Below, piece after piece: positions 16,541 to 25,030 of a DNA stretch of 43,127 nucleotides. Below the pieces are notes generated by a model. The model was not told the origin of the DNA, did no database searches, and worked only from the letters and a program-made list of their open reading frames with translations. The stretch's first letter is position 1. Every line of letters begins with the position of its first letter. The DNA comes from Methylobacterium sp. W2 (GTDB taxonomy: Bacteria; Pseudomonadota; Alphaproteobacteria; Rhizobiales; Beijerinckiaceae), in assembly GCF_020662345.1 (NCBI RefSeq), contig NZ_VMOA01000047.1, forward strand, positions 1-43,127, given 5' to 3'. The position numbers were made by a program, and so were the translations under genes.

Positions 16541-16807
16541 AAGATGGTGTCTGGGAATGGTCTATACGCATTTAGTAAAAAGGAGCTTTTGATTTAATCC
16601 CTAACTCTCTGCGAAATTTATGTAGTAATTTAGCGGCAGTCTAATTTGCAACAGTCAATAATGTCACAATAACTCAAGTTACTATCAACATTTATCCAAT
16701 ATTATTAAAACAAAATGAAACCTTTCTCGCTAACCATGCGTATAAACGTCGCCGCGAACCTGTGAGCCGCACGTGCATCTCAGGCTGCGAGTAAGGGAGA
16801 CGACGCA
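16541..16807 (+). promoter_or_regulatory. AT-rich upstream region of the RTX gene
   Basis: About 265 nt, markedly AT-rich (notably 16590-16730) in otherwise GC-rich DNA, with no ORF. It probably holds the RTX promoter and sites for AT-binding regulators such as the MucR or H-NS-like type (inference). The ribosome-binding site is GGGAGACGACGCA just before ATG 16808. Confidence 0.5.
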
Positions 16808-19054
16808 ATGGCTACGATCAATGGCGATAACGGCGACAATTTCCTGAACGGCACCGAAGAAGAAGACACCATCAATGGCCGCGGAGGGAACGATACGATC
16901 GACTCGGTCGATCGCCCCGCAAACATATTCGCAGGATCAATCAATCCTGTGCGCGATGTCGTCAACGCCGGGTTCGGAGACGACAACGTCACGGGCGGAA
17001 AGCTCGATCGTCTGGTCGGCGGCCAGGGTAATGATTTCCTGTCGGTCAATTTCAATTTCAATGGACCGGTTGTCGGCTCGGCAACCCCAATTACGTTGAA
17101 GCTCGACGAGAACGGTACAGGCAGGGCGTCCGACGGTACCGTCATTTATGGTTTTGAGTCGGTCAACTTCAACCTGTCCGACACTGGAGACAATGTCGTC
17201 GATACTGGCAATGTCCGGGCGCAGCTGACGGGTGGAAACGGCAACGACACGCTCACCACCGGGTCGGCGGATGATGTCGTCTCTGGCGGCGGCGGCGACA
17301 ACGTCATTTCGACGGGCGGCGGCAACGACACGATCGGCGGCGGCTCTGGGATCGACACCGTCTTCGGCGGCGACGGCGACGACACGTTCGGCGTCAACGT
17401 CTCCACCGACGGCAGCGACCAGGTGAATCTCGGCGACGGCAACGACACCGTCCGGTTCGATCGCGTCGACGGCGGAGCCGGCAACGTGCGCCTGACCTTC
17501 ACCTCGGCCGAGGTGGGCAACGGCAACACCAACGATGCCGGCAGCCTGACCAACCAGGATGGCGGGCTCGCGGTCCGCGTACAGGCAGAGGATGCTGACG
17601 GAAACCTGACCGGTCCCATCTCCCGCTACGACGACGAGGGCATCACCTTCGTTGCCGGAACGCAGGGCATCACCTTCGACGTCCGTGATCTCGTCTCCGG
17701 CACTCAGCGTGGCAATACGTTCGAGGGTGTCGTGCTCGGAACCAATGGGGACGACGCGCTGACGTTCTTCCCGCCTTTCCGTGCCGGCCAGGATTTCTAC
17801 TACAACGCAGGTCAGGGCAACGACACCATCACCGCCGGAACCGGCAACGACTTCCTCGTCGGCGGTGCCGGTAACGACACCATGATCGGCGGCCTCGGCA
17901 ACGACAGCTACATCGTCGATTCGCTCGGCGATACGGTAGTCGAAGGCGCAGACGAAGGCACCGACACCGTTCTGTCCTCCATCTCCTACACCCTGTCCGA
18001 CACCGTCGAAAACCTTACCCTCACGGGTACCGGCGCCATCGATGGAACCGGCAACGCGCTGGACAACAGCATCACCGGCAATATCGCCGACAACCGCCTT
18101 GCTGGCAGAGAAGGAAATGATCTCCTCACCGGTGGCGGTGGAAACGATCTCCTCATTGGCGGCGCCGGCGACGACGTCATGACCGGCGGTGCCGGCGATG
18201 ACATGTACTTTGTGGGTGCAGCGGGTGATCAGGTCATCGAAGGCGTGAACGAAGGCAACGACACCGTCCGATCGGCGGTGGATTACACTCTTGGCGCCAA
18301 CGTCGAGAACGTCGTCCTTCTCGGATCCGATGGCACCAACGCCATCGGCAACGAAGGCGACAACAGCCTCATCGGCAATAGCGGTGACAACCGTCTCGAC
18401 GGTGGGGCCGGTGCCGACCGCCTCAACGCGGGCGATGGAGATGATGTTCTCGTTGGTGGAACCGGCGCGGATGTCATGCGCGGCGGAGCCGGTAGCGATA
18501 CCTATGTCATCGACGATGCTGGTGACGTCGTTGCTGAAGAGGCGGGCGAAGGCTTCGACACGCTTCGTTCGACCGTCAGCCATACGATGGAAACGAACAC
18601 CGAAAAGCTCGTGCTCTCCGGCACCGATGATCTGACCGCCGACGGAAATGCCGGTCGCAATCAGATCTACGGCAATGCCGGCGACAACACGATCTACGGC
18701 GATGACGGCCGCGATCTCCTCTACGGCCGCGACGGGGCCGATACCTTTGTCTTTAAGGCCATCACTGACAGCGATATCGAAGTTGCCGGGCGCGACATCA
18801 TCCAGGACTTCGACTTCGCTGAGGGTGATCGTATCGACCTCAGTGGGATCGACGCGGACTTCGGACAGGCCGGGGACCAGGGCTTCCAGTTCATTGGAAC
18901 AGACGCCTTCTCCGGACAGGCCGGCGAACTGCGGACGAAGTTCGGGGGCGGCAACACCCTCGTACAGGGCGACACGAATGGAGATGGAGCGGCGGACTTC
19001 GCTGTCCTGCTTCAGGGCCAGCAGACCTTAGATAACGGGTCGTTTGTCGTCTGA
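16808..19054 (+). CDS. RTX calcium-binding protein, type I secreted
   Basis: 748 aa, acidic, no N-terminal signal peptide, as expected for a T1SS substrate. It has blocks of nonapeptide GGxGxDxxx repeats (for example GGNGNDTL, GGGGNDLLIGGAGDDVMTGGAGDD, GGAGADRL) separated by recurrent spacer units with VEN(L/V)xLxGTGA... ALDNSITGN. The C-terminal 140 residues (DTFVFKAITDSDIEVAGRDIIQDFDFAEGDRIDLSGIDADFG... DGAADFAVLLQG) match the serralysin-type C-terminal domain, which carries the secretion signal. No catalytic domain is seen, so a surface or matrix role is more likely than a protease. No T1SS genes are adjacent. Confidence 0.92.
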   Translation: MATINGDNGDNFLNGTEEEDTINGRGGNDTIDSVDRPANIFAGSINPVRDVVNAGFGDDNVTGGKLDRLVGGQGNDFLSVNFNFNGPVVGSATPITLKLDENGTGRASDGTVIYGFESVNFNLSDTGDNVVDTGNVRAQLTGGNGNDTLTTGSADDVVSGGGGDNVISTGGGNDTIGGGSGIDTVFGGDGDDTFGVNVSTDGSDQVNLGDGNDTVRFDRVDGGAGNVRLTFTSAEVGNGNTNDAGSLTNQDGGLAVRVQAEDADGNLTGPISRYDDEGITFVAGTQGITFDVRDLVSGTQRGNTFEGVVLGTNGDDALTFFPPFRAGQDFYYNAGQGNDTITAGTGNDFLVGGAGNDTMIGGLGNDSYIVDSLGDTVVEGADEGTDTVLSSISYTLSDTVENLTLTGTGAIDGTGNALDNSITGNIADNRLAGREGNDLLTGGGGNDLLIGGAGDDVMTGGAGDDMYFVGAAGDQVIEGVNEGNDTVRSAVDYTLGANVENVVLLGSDGTNAIGNEGDNSLIGNSGDNRLDGGAGADRLNAGDGDDVLVGGTGADVMRGGAGSDTYVIDDAGDVVAEEAGEGFDTLRSTVSHTMETNTEKLVLSGTDDLTADGNAGRNQIYGNAGDNTIYGDDGRDLLYGRDGADTFVFKAITDSDIEVAGRDIIQDFDFAEGDRIDLSGIDADFGQAGDQGFQFIGTDAFSGQAGELRTKFGGGNTLVQGDTNGDGAADFAVLLQGQQTLDNGSFVV

Positions 19055-19074
19055 CACTCAATCGCATCCTGAGA

Positions 19075-19102
19075 GGGGCTGCCTAACGGCAGCCCCTTTT
19101 TT
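19075..19102 (+). terminator. Rho-independent terminator of the RTX gene
   Basis: A perfect 9-bp stem GGGGCTGCC/GGCAGCCCC with loop TAAC followed by six T, 20 nt after the RTX stop codon. Confidence 0.9.
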
Positions 19103-19104
19103 AT

Positions 19105-19245
19105 GTCTGTAAAACGATCGTTTTTCTGACAGCTACGGAGTGTGCCTCATTGGACATTCAAAGCAGCTCGGTTCATGTCGGAAAAATATGGCTGGTTTTC
19201 TATTGTCGGTAAAACGTATCTAGATCGCTATCCCGACGTGCTAGT
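19105..19245 (+). other. res-like site, copy 2, with truncated recombinase start
   Basis: Dyad I GTCTGT-N14-TCTGAC (19105-19130; centre AAAACGATCGTTTT) and dyad II (19176-19209) are separated by 45 nt, the same geometry as at 2700-2804 and in the opposite orientation. Similarity continues through TATCCCGAC(A/G)TGCT, the first codons of the recombinase (YPDMLV), and then breaks at about 19240, where the HNH 3' end begins on the other strand. The recombinase gene itself is missing. Confidence 0.65.
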
Positions 19246-19671
19246 TCCATACGGCCCGCGAAAAAGGTCACCCATGGCCTTCCGGCGGAACAGGGTCCGC
19301 CAGCGTCTCCGTTGATGCTCCGGCCGATCGTGGATCATGTGGCAGCGCTGGCAGAAGGCCGCGAGGTTCGAGCCGGCGTTGTTCGCGGTGTCGTGGTCAC
19401 GGTGAGCGGCCGCCAGGACAACCCGCGTCGTACGGACCGTCCCGAGCACGTCGTCAGTTCCTATAGCTAGGCAGACGATCCGCCCTGCCCCGTCCCGCCA
19501 GGTTCCCGCCTCCGCGTCCCACCAGCGGCCATCGCCAAGATGATAGACCGTCCGGCCGTGCGGACGCCGGCAGACCTCACAGCGCCCCCCTGCCCTACGG
19601 AAGCGGATCACCGCCGAGAGCTGAGGCTAGTCGATGGGGTAGAAGAAGCGATGCTCGCGCCGGATGGGCAT
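19228..19671 (-). pseudogene. HNH endonuclease copy with nonsense codon
   Basis: Second copy of the gene at 1650-2072. It is open from 19611 to 19228 with CEVC, AHRDHDTANNAGSNLAAFCQRCHMIHD and the basic tail. Upstream, MPIRREHRFFYPID is followed by TAG (19627-19629) where the intact copy has the Trp codon of DWPQLS. It is therefore interrupted after 14 codons, though a shorter product from an internal start could retain the nuclease core. No recombinase accompanies it. Confidence 0.75.
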
Positions 19672-19774
19672 GGCTGCAAAGGGCCACGCCTGGCGGTCCC
19701 TATGCAAGTGCGATAGCGCGGATTGTTACCGCGACGGCGCACGATCAAACTGATAGAGAGGCCGCTCCCGCACC

Positions 19775-20089
19775 TTACTCTTTCGGCTCGGTGTCCTCAA
19801 CGCTTGTGCCCAATGCGCCACCGTCGGGCATAGAGTGCGGCTCGTGCTTATCTCTGCCTGCCAAGCCTGATCCTGCGGGTGCCGCCGTGCTCCGGCGGTG
19901 GCTCTCTCGCAGCTGTTGTTCCCGTATGGTCTCGCGTCGCTGCTGTTCCAGTAGCCAATCACGGCCGGGCGTGAGCGGGCGCCATGGTGGGGAGGGAGCA
20001 CCCAGTCGGATGGCGCTCGGGAAGCGGAATAGCCAGATTGCGAGCAACATCCACGGAACGACAAAGATGGCGAACGCGGTCAGACCCAT
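19775..20089 (-). CDS. Small single-pass membrane protein
   Basis: 104 aa. One N-terminal membrane segment (FAIFVVPWMLLAIWLF), then a Pro/Arg-rich juxtamembrane region and a charged helix (DWLLEQQRRETIREQQLRESHRR). The C-terminus is hydrophilic and acidic. Unknown function. Confidence 0.6.
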   Translation of the reverse strand: MGLTAFAIFVVPWMLLAIWLFRFPSAIRLGAPSPPWRPLTPGRDWLLEQQRRETIREQQLRESHRRSTAAPAGSGLAGRDKHEPHSMPDGGALGTSVEDTEPKE

Positions 20090-20256
20090 GGCGACCCTCC
20101 TACTGAGAGTTGGGGATCGGGTGTGAACGCTGGATGGGCCGCTTTTGATCCTCTCGGCAACGCACTGCAGGCTCGGTTGCCTGGGCCACCCATCGGGTCG
20201 CTGAGCGAAGTTATGTGGTGGTAGCGAAGAGGGACAGCTCCTGAGCTGCGTCGTCG

Positions 20257-20649
20257 TCAGCTAGCTCTAGCCGTTCCGAACTCTGCAGCCTCCAGGGCCA
20301 TCAGCCCTTTACCCTTCTTGAAGGCCATATGAGCCTTCTTCTCGCTCAGCAAATTTTGAATTTCTAGGATCTGAGAAGCGACTGAGGGCATCTTCTCCAG
20401 GATTTGGACAGCCAATTTTGAAAGCTCGTTAAGCTCATCGAATGGGTTTTCTTTAAGTACGACCTGTTGCAACACGAAAGCAAGGCGGGAGCATGGTGAG
20501 TGAACGTTTGCCTCGTTTATCATTTCGCTTTCACGAAGAATGCGACAATGATTTTTGATAACTAAGCTTGTGGCTGAGCCTGCATTGCAGATTTCGGCGC
20601 CGTTCACGAAAACAGTTTCTCCGGGTCTAATCGTAAGCTTTAATGCCAT
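20257..20649 (-). CDS. flbT: Flagellar biosynthesis repressor FlbT
   Basis: 130 aa, the usual FlbT length. N-terminal beta part MALKLTIRPGETVFVNGAEICNAGSATSLVIKNHCRILRESEM, then a helical part LQQVVLKENPFDELNELSKLAVQILEKMPSVASQILEIQNLL. In Caulobacter FlbT represses flagellin mRNA translation by binding its 5' leader. It is divergent from the flagellin gene at 20870, consistent with that role. Its GC is lower than its neighbours. Confidence 0.9.
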   Translation of the reverse strand: MALKLTIRPGETVFVNGAEICNAGSATSLVIKNHCRILRESEMINEANVHSPCSRLAFVLQQVVLKENPFDELNELSKLAVQILEKMPSVASQILEIQNLLSEKKAHMAFKKGKGLMALEAAEFGTARAS

Positions 20650-20726
20650 CGGTCAACTCCTTTTGAGCTAATTAAATTAGTGCGTCAGACCCAGTGTTCG
20701 TGTCTCTCCAAGGTACCTATTGCAGG

Positions 20727-20741
20727 TTAACGATAAATTAA
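20727..20741. promoter_or_regulatory. CtrA box between flbT and flagellin
   Basis: TTAA-CGATAAA-TTAA, an exact match to the TTAA-N7-TTAA consensus of CtrA; the second half continues as TTAACCAT, itself a known CtrA half-site form. It lies 129 nt before the flagellin ATG and 78 nt before the flbT ATG. Confidence 0.75.
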
Positions 20742-20869
20742 CCATGCGATTGAAAGGCCGCCTCGCCACGGTAATCGGTGCATCACTTTAATACCAGGTT
20801 AGGAAGTTGAGGGCCCTGGTGACGTGCCTTCGAAATTAGAGGGTTCTTAGATCCAAAGGATCAAAATCA

Positions 20870-22558
20870 ATGTCTTCCGGCATCACTCTTACCGCTGCGA
20901 CCCGTCAGAACCTGCTCTCGCTGCAGGGCACCGCCGATCTGCTGACCCAGACCCAGAACCGTCTGTCGACCGGCAAGAAGGTCAACTCGGCCCTCGACGA
21001 TCCGACGAGCTTCTTCACCTCGCAGTCGCTGTCCGGCCGCTCGGGTGACCTTGGCTCGCTCCTCAACGGCATCTCCAACGGCGTCCAGACGATCCAGGCT
21101 GCCAACCAGGGCATTACCTCGATCCAGAAGCTGGTCGATTCTGCCAAGTCCACCGCCAACCAGGCGCTGGCCGACAAAAGCGCTGTCACCAGCGGTACGC
21201 CGGCAACGGCCGCGATCCTCTCGGCAGGGACCTCCTTCCAAGGCACCACCACGGCTGCCACCGACGGCACGCAGGATTTCTCTGGCACCCGCAATGCTGT
21301 GTTCACGGTGAACGATGGCACCAACACCACCACCATCACTCTTGATGCTTCGACGCTGAGCGGCGTGACGAGCAACGTTGGCAAGGCCACCGCGGACGAC
21401 GTGGTCAAGGCCATCAACAACCAGCTTGCCAACGATACCTCGAACCCGGCCGCGGTCTCCGCTTCGAAGACGACAGATGGTCGGATCGTTTTCACGTCGA
21501 CCGCGACCGGCAAGGACGCAACGGCGACGGTCACCAATGCGGCGAACAACGAAGTCGACCTTGGTTTTGGTGTTGCCACGACTGCGCTGACTGCAAAAGG
21601 TGCGGACGCCAAGAACGGGGCAATCGCCGCAAAGATTGAAGGCCTGTCGATTGCTGATCTTGCAGATGCAGGAGACGGTATCGACTTCACGACTGCTACG
21701 GCGGATTTCAACATCCAGCTTGGCTCTGGTGCTGTAAAGACAATCAAGCTGGATGCAGCTAGCTTGGCTGATGCAGCTGATATTACTGCTGTTACCGGAG
21801 ACGAAGTTGCTACCGCAATCCAGTCTCAGCTGGACGCTGATACGGGATTCAAAGGTAAGCTGACCGTCGCCAACACCGATGGCAAGCTGAGCATCACCTC
21901 GACGGGGGCTGGCTCTTCTGAAAAAATCACCGTTGATGCATCCAAAGGTGGCGATACCGATGTCGGTTTCGGCGTTGCGGGAGCTAGCACGAAGGCATTG
22001 GTAGGCACTGGCGAAGGTTCCGCTAGCGGCACAAACGCAACCCGCCAGTCTTTAGCTAAGCAGTTTAATACCCTCCTGGAGCAGATCACTCAGCAGGCGA
22101 AGGATTCGAGCTACAACGGCATCAACCTGCTGTACCGCTCGGGCACCGACAAGGCCGAGAACTCGCTGAAGGTCACCTTCAACGAGACGGGCTCTTCCAA
22201 CTTGAACATCGAGGGTGCCAAGCTCGACTCAGATGGCCTTGGTCTCACCTCGATTACCGGTGGGTTCCAGTCCGATGACGAGATCAACAAGGCACTGACG
22301 GCCATCACCTCCGCCACCAGCCAGCTTCGCGCCCAGTCCTCGACCTTCGGCTCCAACCTTTCGGTTGTGCAGAACCGTCAGGACTTCTCGAAGAACCTGA
22401 TCAACATCCTCGATACCGGTGCAGCCAACCTGACGAACGCGGACCTCAACGAGGAAGCCGCCAACTCCCAGGCCCTGTCGACCCGCCAGTCCATCGGCAT
22501 CTCGGCCCTCTCGCTCGCCAACACGGCGCAGCAGGGCATCCTGCAGCTCCTCCGCTAA
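20870..22558 (+). CDS. Flagellin
   Basis: 562 aa, longer than minimal alphaproteobacterial flagellins. The conserved D0/D1 N-terminus (SGITLTAATRQNLLSLQGTADLLTQTQNRLSTGKKVNSALDDP) and C-terminus (QDFSKNLINILDTGAANLTNADLNEEAANSQALSTRQSIGISALSLANTAQQGILQLLR) flank a surface domain. The surface domain holds two diverged copies of about 100 residues: about 145-243 (FTVNDGTNTTTITLDAS... GFGVATTALTAKGA) and about 280-380 (FNIQLGSGAVKTIKLDAA... GFGVAGASTKALVGT). The second copy is visibly less GC-rich with different codon choice. Strong AAAGGA region before the ATG. Confidence 0.93.
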   Translation: MSSGITLTAATRQNLLSLQGTADLLTQTQNRLSTGKKVNSALDDPTSFFTSQSLSGRSGDLGSLLNGISNGVQTIQAANQGITSIQKLVDSAKSTANQALADKSAVTSGTPATAAILSAGTSFQGTTTAATDGTQDFSGTRNAVFTVNDGTNTTTITLDASTLSGVTSNVGKATADDVVKAINNQLANDTSNPAAVSASKTTDGRIVFTSTATGKDATATVTNAANNEVDLGFGVATTALTAKGADAKNGAIAAKIEGLSIADLADAGDGIDFTTATADFNIQLGSGAVKTIKLDAASLADAADITAVTGDEVATAIQSQLDADTGFKGKLTVANTDGKLSITSTGAGSSEKITVDASKGGDTDVGFGVAGASTKALVGTGEGSASGTNATRQSLAKQFNTLLEQITQQAKDSSYNGINLLYRSGTDKAENSLKVTFNETGSSNLNIEGAKLDSDGLGLTSITGGFQSDDEINKALTAITSATSQLRAQSSTFGSNLSVVQNRQDFSKNLINILDTGAANLTNADLNEEAANSQALSTRQSIGISALSLANTAQQGILQLLR

Positions 22559-22583
22559 GCGGATCAGCCTCCACGACGATGAG

Positions 22584-22609
22584 CGGCCGGGGGAAACCCC
22601 GGCCGTTTT
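22584..22609 (+). terminator. Rho-independent terminator of flagellin
   Basis: CGGCCGGGG/CCCCGGCCG, a 9-bp perfect stem with a GAAA loop, followed by TTTT. It lies 26 nt after the flagellin stop and also near the convergent integrase end. Confidence 0.88.
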
Positions 22610-22618
22610 CGTTTGAGC

Positions 22619-23614
22619 CTACAGGAAGCCCGAGCCCGCATGCCCTTTGAAGGCGTTCGCCCGGCGGATGTACCCGACGACCGTCCTCGGATCGCGATGG
22701 CCTGACACATCCATGATGCGGGTCATGTCGGCGCCGCGGTCGGCTGCCGTTGTGATGAAACCGGCACGGAGCGAGTGGCCGCCGAATAGCGCAGGGTCGA
22801 ACCCAGCCAGCGCGGCGTAGTGCTTCACGAGATCCCCGATGCTTCGATCCGTCAGGCGTTGGGCCCCCCGCACCCTCCCCGACCGCGACACCGGCCTGAA
22901 CACCGGCCCTTCTGTGATCCCGGCCGCGTCGAGCCAGTCCCGCACCAGGGCGACCGGGCGAATGAATCGCCCGTGCGGGATCGCCTTCTCGATGCCCCTG
23001 CCCTCTTGGTCCGTCTTCGACCGCCGGACCATGACCCGCAGACCCTTGGCATCCTCGCGGAGATCAGCGACATCGAGCGAGGCCAGCTCGGAGCGACGGA
23101 ACGCGCCGGCGAACCCTAGCGCGAGCAGCGCCTTGTCCCGCTTGCCGGCCAGCCCGGGCGGGACGTGCTGCATCATCGCGGTAATGACCTCGGCCGTGGC
23201 CGGAGACTTCTGCGTCGGCCGTACCCCGACCCGACGCCGGATCCCTTTCACTGTCGCGTGGATGCCCTCGTCGTCGGTCGGGTCCGCGAGCCCGGCGAGT
23301 TTGTGGGCGTACCGGATCGCGGCGAGGCGCCGGCCGATGGTCGATACCGCCCTCCCCGCCTCAGCCTCATGGACCAGGAACTCGGCGATGGCGTGCGCCG
23401 ATGCGGGCATGGATTGGAAGCCGAACCGCAAACACCACGCGCCGAACGCTGCGGCGTCCCCGCGGTAGGCCCGCACGGTAGCGTCAGCCTTCGAGGCCCG
23501 CTGGTACGCCTGGACGATCGTGGAGACGACGACCGGTAGGTTCTCGCCAGATCCGGCGGAAACCTCTTCGGCCTCGACCACGACGGTGGGCAACGGATAT
23601 AGCCCTGGCTTCAT
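22619..23614 (-). CDS. Tyrosine recombinase/integrase
   Basis: 331 aa from MKPGLYPLP. The open frame continues upstream to 23911, but those 99 residues look non-coding and overlap the operator region. SAM-like core-binding domain about 30-115 (STIVQAYQRASKADATVRAYRGDAAAFGAWC). Catalytic domain about 135-320 with the tyrosine-recombinase set: Arg in GAFRRSELASLDV, HxxR in GGHSLRAG, His in SGHRD and Tyr in VVGYIRRAN. The family performs integration, excision or plasmid dimer resolution. It marks the left end of the plasmid-like block and ends against the flagellin terminator. Confidence 0.92.
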   Translation of the reverse strand: MKPGLYPLPTVVVEAEEVSAGSGENLPVVVSTIVQAYQRASKADATVRAYRGDAAAFGAWCLRFGFQSMPASAHAIAEFLVHEAEAGRAVSTIGRRLAAIRYAHKLAGLADPTDDEGIHATVKGIRRRVGVRPTQKSPATAEVITAMMQHVPPGLAGKRDKALLALGFAGAFRRSELASLDVADLREDAKGLRVMVRRSKTDQEGRGIEKAIPHGRFIRPVALVRDWLDAAGITEGPVFRPVSRSGRVRGAQRLTDRSIGDLVKHYAALAGFDPALFGGHSLRAGFITTAADRGADMTRIMDVSGHRDPRTVVGYIRRANAFKGHAGSGFL

Positions 23615-23983
23615 TGTCTCACCGGCCTTTTGACCCGCCTGTCTCAAAACTTCCGAGAATGACCGGTATCGGAAGTTATGCTCAGCGGTATGGCATGGCA
23701 ACAGTTTCGCGCTGTAATGCTGTAGCGCCATCGCTTCCTTGAGGCCGTGGCTTGTCCTTATCGACAGCCGAAGGATATTGGGCGCGGACAAAAACGGGCG
23801 GCAGCACGAATGCCACCGCCCTCCCTCGATGCCTCGTGCCCGGCTTATGCAGCCGTCCTTGGGCCGAACGTCCGAAACGGCTCGAGGTCCGGCAACAAGG
23901 TATCGCTTCACCTGTTCGCTGGCCAGTTCCCCGATGGTTCGCTGCTACAATGCTGCAGCATGACAGCACCATGGCAGGCTGTA
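23615..23983 (-). promoter_or_regulatory. Integrase upstream region with octamer operators
   Basis: About 370 nt without a gene, containing two clusters of 8-bp repeats. At 23709-23724 there are GCGCTGTA and ATGCTGTA in tandem. At 23946-23969, read on the minus strand, there are GTGCTGTC, ATGCTGCA and GCATTGTA. They are of the same kind as the arrays at 25031-25086 and 28824-28863 and are likely binding sites of the RHH protein encoded just upstream. Confidence 0.55.
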
Positions 23984-24289
23984 TTACTCACTGACCTTCC
24001 GGCCGGCCTTGATGGCCTCGACGGAAGGATGGCCGTGCTTCTGCAGGGCAGCGTCGATGCCTTCCATGATGACGTCATGCACCTTCACGTCACGGGTGAA
24101 CGCGATCTCTCGCAGACGGCGATGCACCTCGCGCGGCAGGTAGACGGAGGTATGGACCACCTCGGGTCGAGCCCGCCGGGACGGTGACTTCGGAGCAGGC
24201 GCGGGCTCGGCGGGCGCAGGCTGGCTGGATGGCGCGATCCCCGCGCCTGAGAGAGTGAGGCCGCCGACGATCGAAGGTCGCTTGCTCAT
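23984..24289 (-). CDS. Ribbon-helix-helix protein, ParA partner
   Basis: 101 aa from MSKRPSIVGG. A flexible Pro/Ala-rich N-terminus (1-45) precedes an RHH fold: strand VVHTSVYLPREV, then helices HRRLREIAFTRDVKVHDVIMEGIDAALQKHG. The start codon overlaps the parA stop (ATGA), so the two are translationally coupled. Disordered N-terminus plus RHH next to ParA is the layout of ParG, omega and other type Ib centromere-binding or repressor proteins. The tandem octamers in this block are its probable targets (inference). Confidence 0.85.
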   Translation of the reverse strand: MSKRPSIVGGLTLSGAGIAPSSQPAPAEPAPAPKSPSRRARPEVVHTSVYLPREVHRRLREIAFTRDVKVHDVIMEGIDAALQKHGHPSVEAIKAGRKVSE

Positions 24290-24930
24290 GCCTTGTTGCC
24301 CTTCATCTTGCGATCCGCCCAAGCCCATAGGGCGCGCACCTCGTCGGCGGCTTTTCCTTCGCTGGCGTATTCCGTCACCCCCTGTCCTGCGGCCAGGGCG
24401 TCTTGATGGTCCGCCCGCTGGGTCAAGGCCGGCTCCGCCAGCACCCCAAACATGCCGAGGCCATTGGCGGCTTCGGTCGCGCGCGAGCTGCGCCCGGCCG
24501 GACACTGGTTAAGAACGAAGGCGAAGCGGTCTCGCATCTCCAGGCGCATCAGCGTCTCAATGGTCGGCATGGTGGCATGCAGGTCCAAACGCGACGGGCG
24601 TGCCGGTATCAGGGCGAGGTCGGCCACCTGCATGGCAAGGTTGCCGCCGGTCGAGGACACGCCGGCCGTGTCGAGTATGGCGAGGGTGTAGCCTTCGCCG
24701 TCTAGAGCCTTCAGGATCGCCGCAAGGCTTCCGAGCTGATCGGGTCCGATGCGGTCGACGGCGGGGGCGTCGGCGGTGCGCATATCTCCCCAGGTTCCGA
24801 GCGAGCCCTGCGGATCTAGGTCGAGCGCGATGACGCGCTCCCCGGCCTCTGCTGCGGCGACCGCCAGCGAAGCGGCAAGCGTGGTTTTGCCGGCTCCGCC
24901 CTTCTGCGTGACGAGGGTAAGGGTTCGCAT
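24286..24930 (-). CDS. parA: ParA family partition ATPase
   Basis: 214 aa from MRTLTLVTQKGG; Mets further upstream lie in the operator region. Deviant Walker A QKGGAGKTT near residue 10, Walker A' LDLDPQGS near 40, Walker B-like LAILDTAGV near 83. There is no N-terminal HTH, so it is of the small ParA type (Ib) that relies on a separate RHH partner, here the coupled downstream gene. Its role is plasmid or island segregation. It is preceded by octamer arrays at 24943-25086. Confidence 0.93.
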   Translation of the reverse strand: MRTLTLVTQKGGAGKTTLAASLAVAAAEAGERVIALDLDPQGSLGTWGDMRTADAPAVDRIGPDQLGSLAAILKALDGEGYTLAILDTAGVSSTGGNLAMQVADLALIPARPSRLDLHATMPTIETLMRLEMRDRFAFVLNQCPAGRSSRATEAANGLGMFGVLAEPALTQRADHQDALAAGQGVTEYASEGKAADEVRALWAWADRKMKGNKA

Positions 24931-24942
24931 GGGCATCCTATC

Positions 24943-24987
24943 GTGCTGTCCCGTCACAGCGGTAAAGCACAAAAGCATGAAAGCATC
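24943..24987 (-). repeat. Octamer repeats proximal to parA
   Basis: GTGCTGTC at 24943-24950 and three contiguous 8-bp repeats AAAGCACA, AAAGCATG, AAAGCATC (24964-24987), just upstream of the parA start. They are the complementary orientation of the ATGCTnnn octamers. Confidence 0.6.
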
Positions 24988-25030
24988 ATCACCGGACAGC
25001 GTTGCCGCACGATAAGATGATAGCATTTCC

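Noticed and set aside
16937..18583. 548-codon minus-strand frame over the RTX gene
   Set aside because: Val/Ala/Asp-rich mirror of the RTX repeats, no domain; shadow.
23615..23911. 99-residue N-terminal extension of the integrase
   Set aside because: Not integrase-like and overlaps the octamer operators; MKPGLY start preferred.
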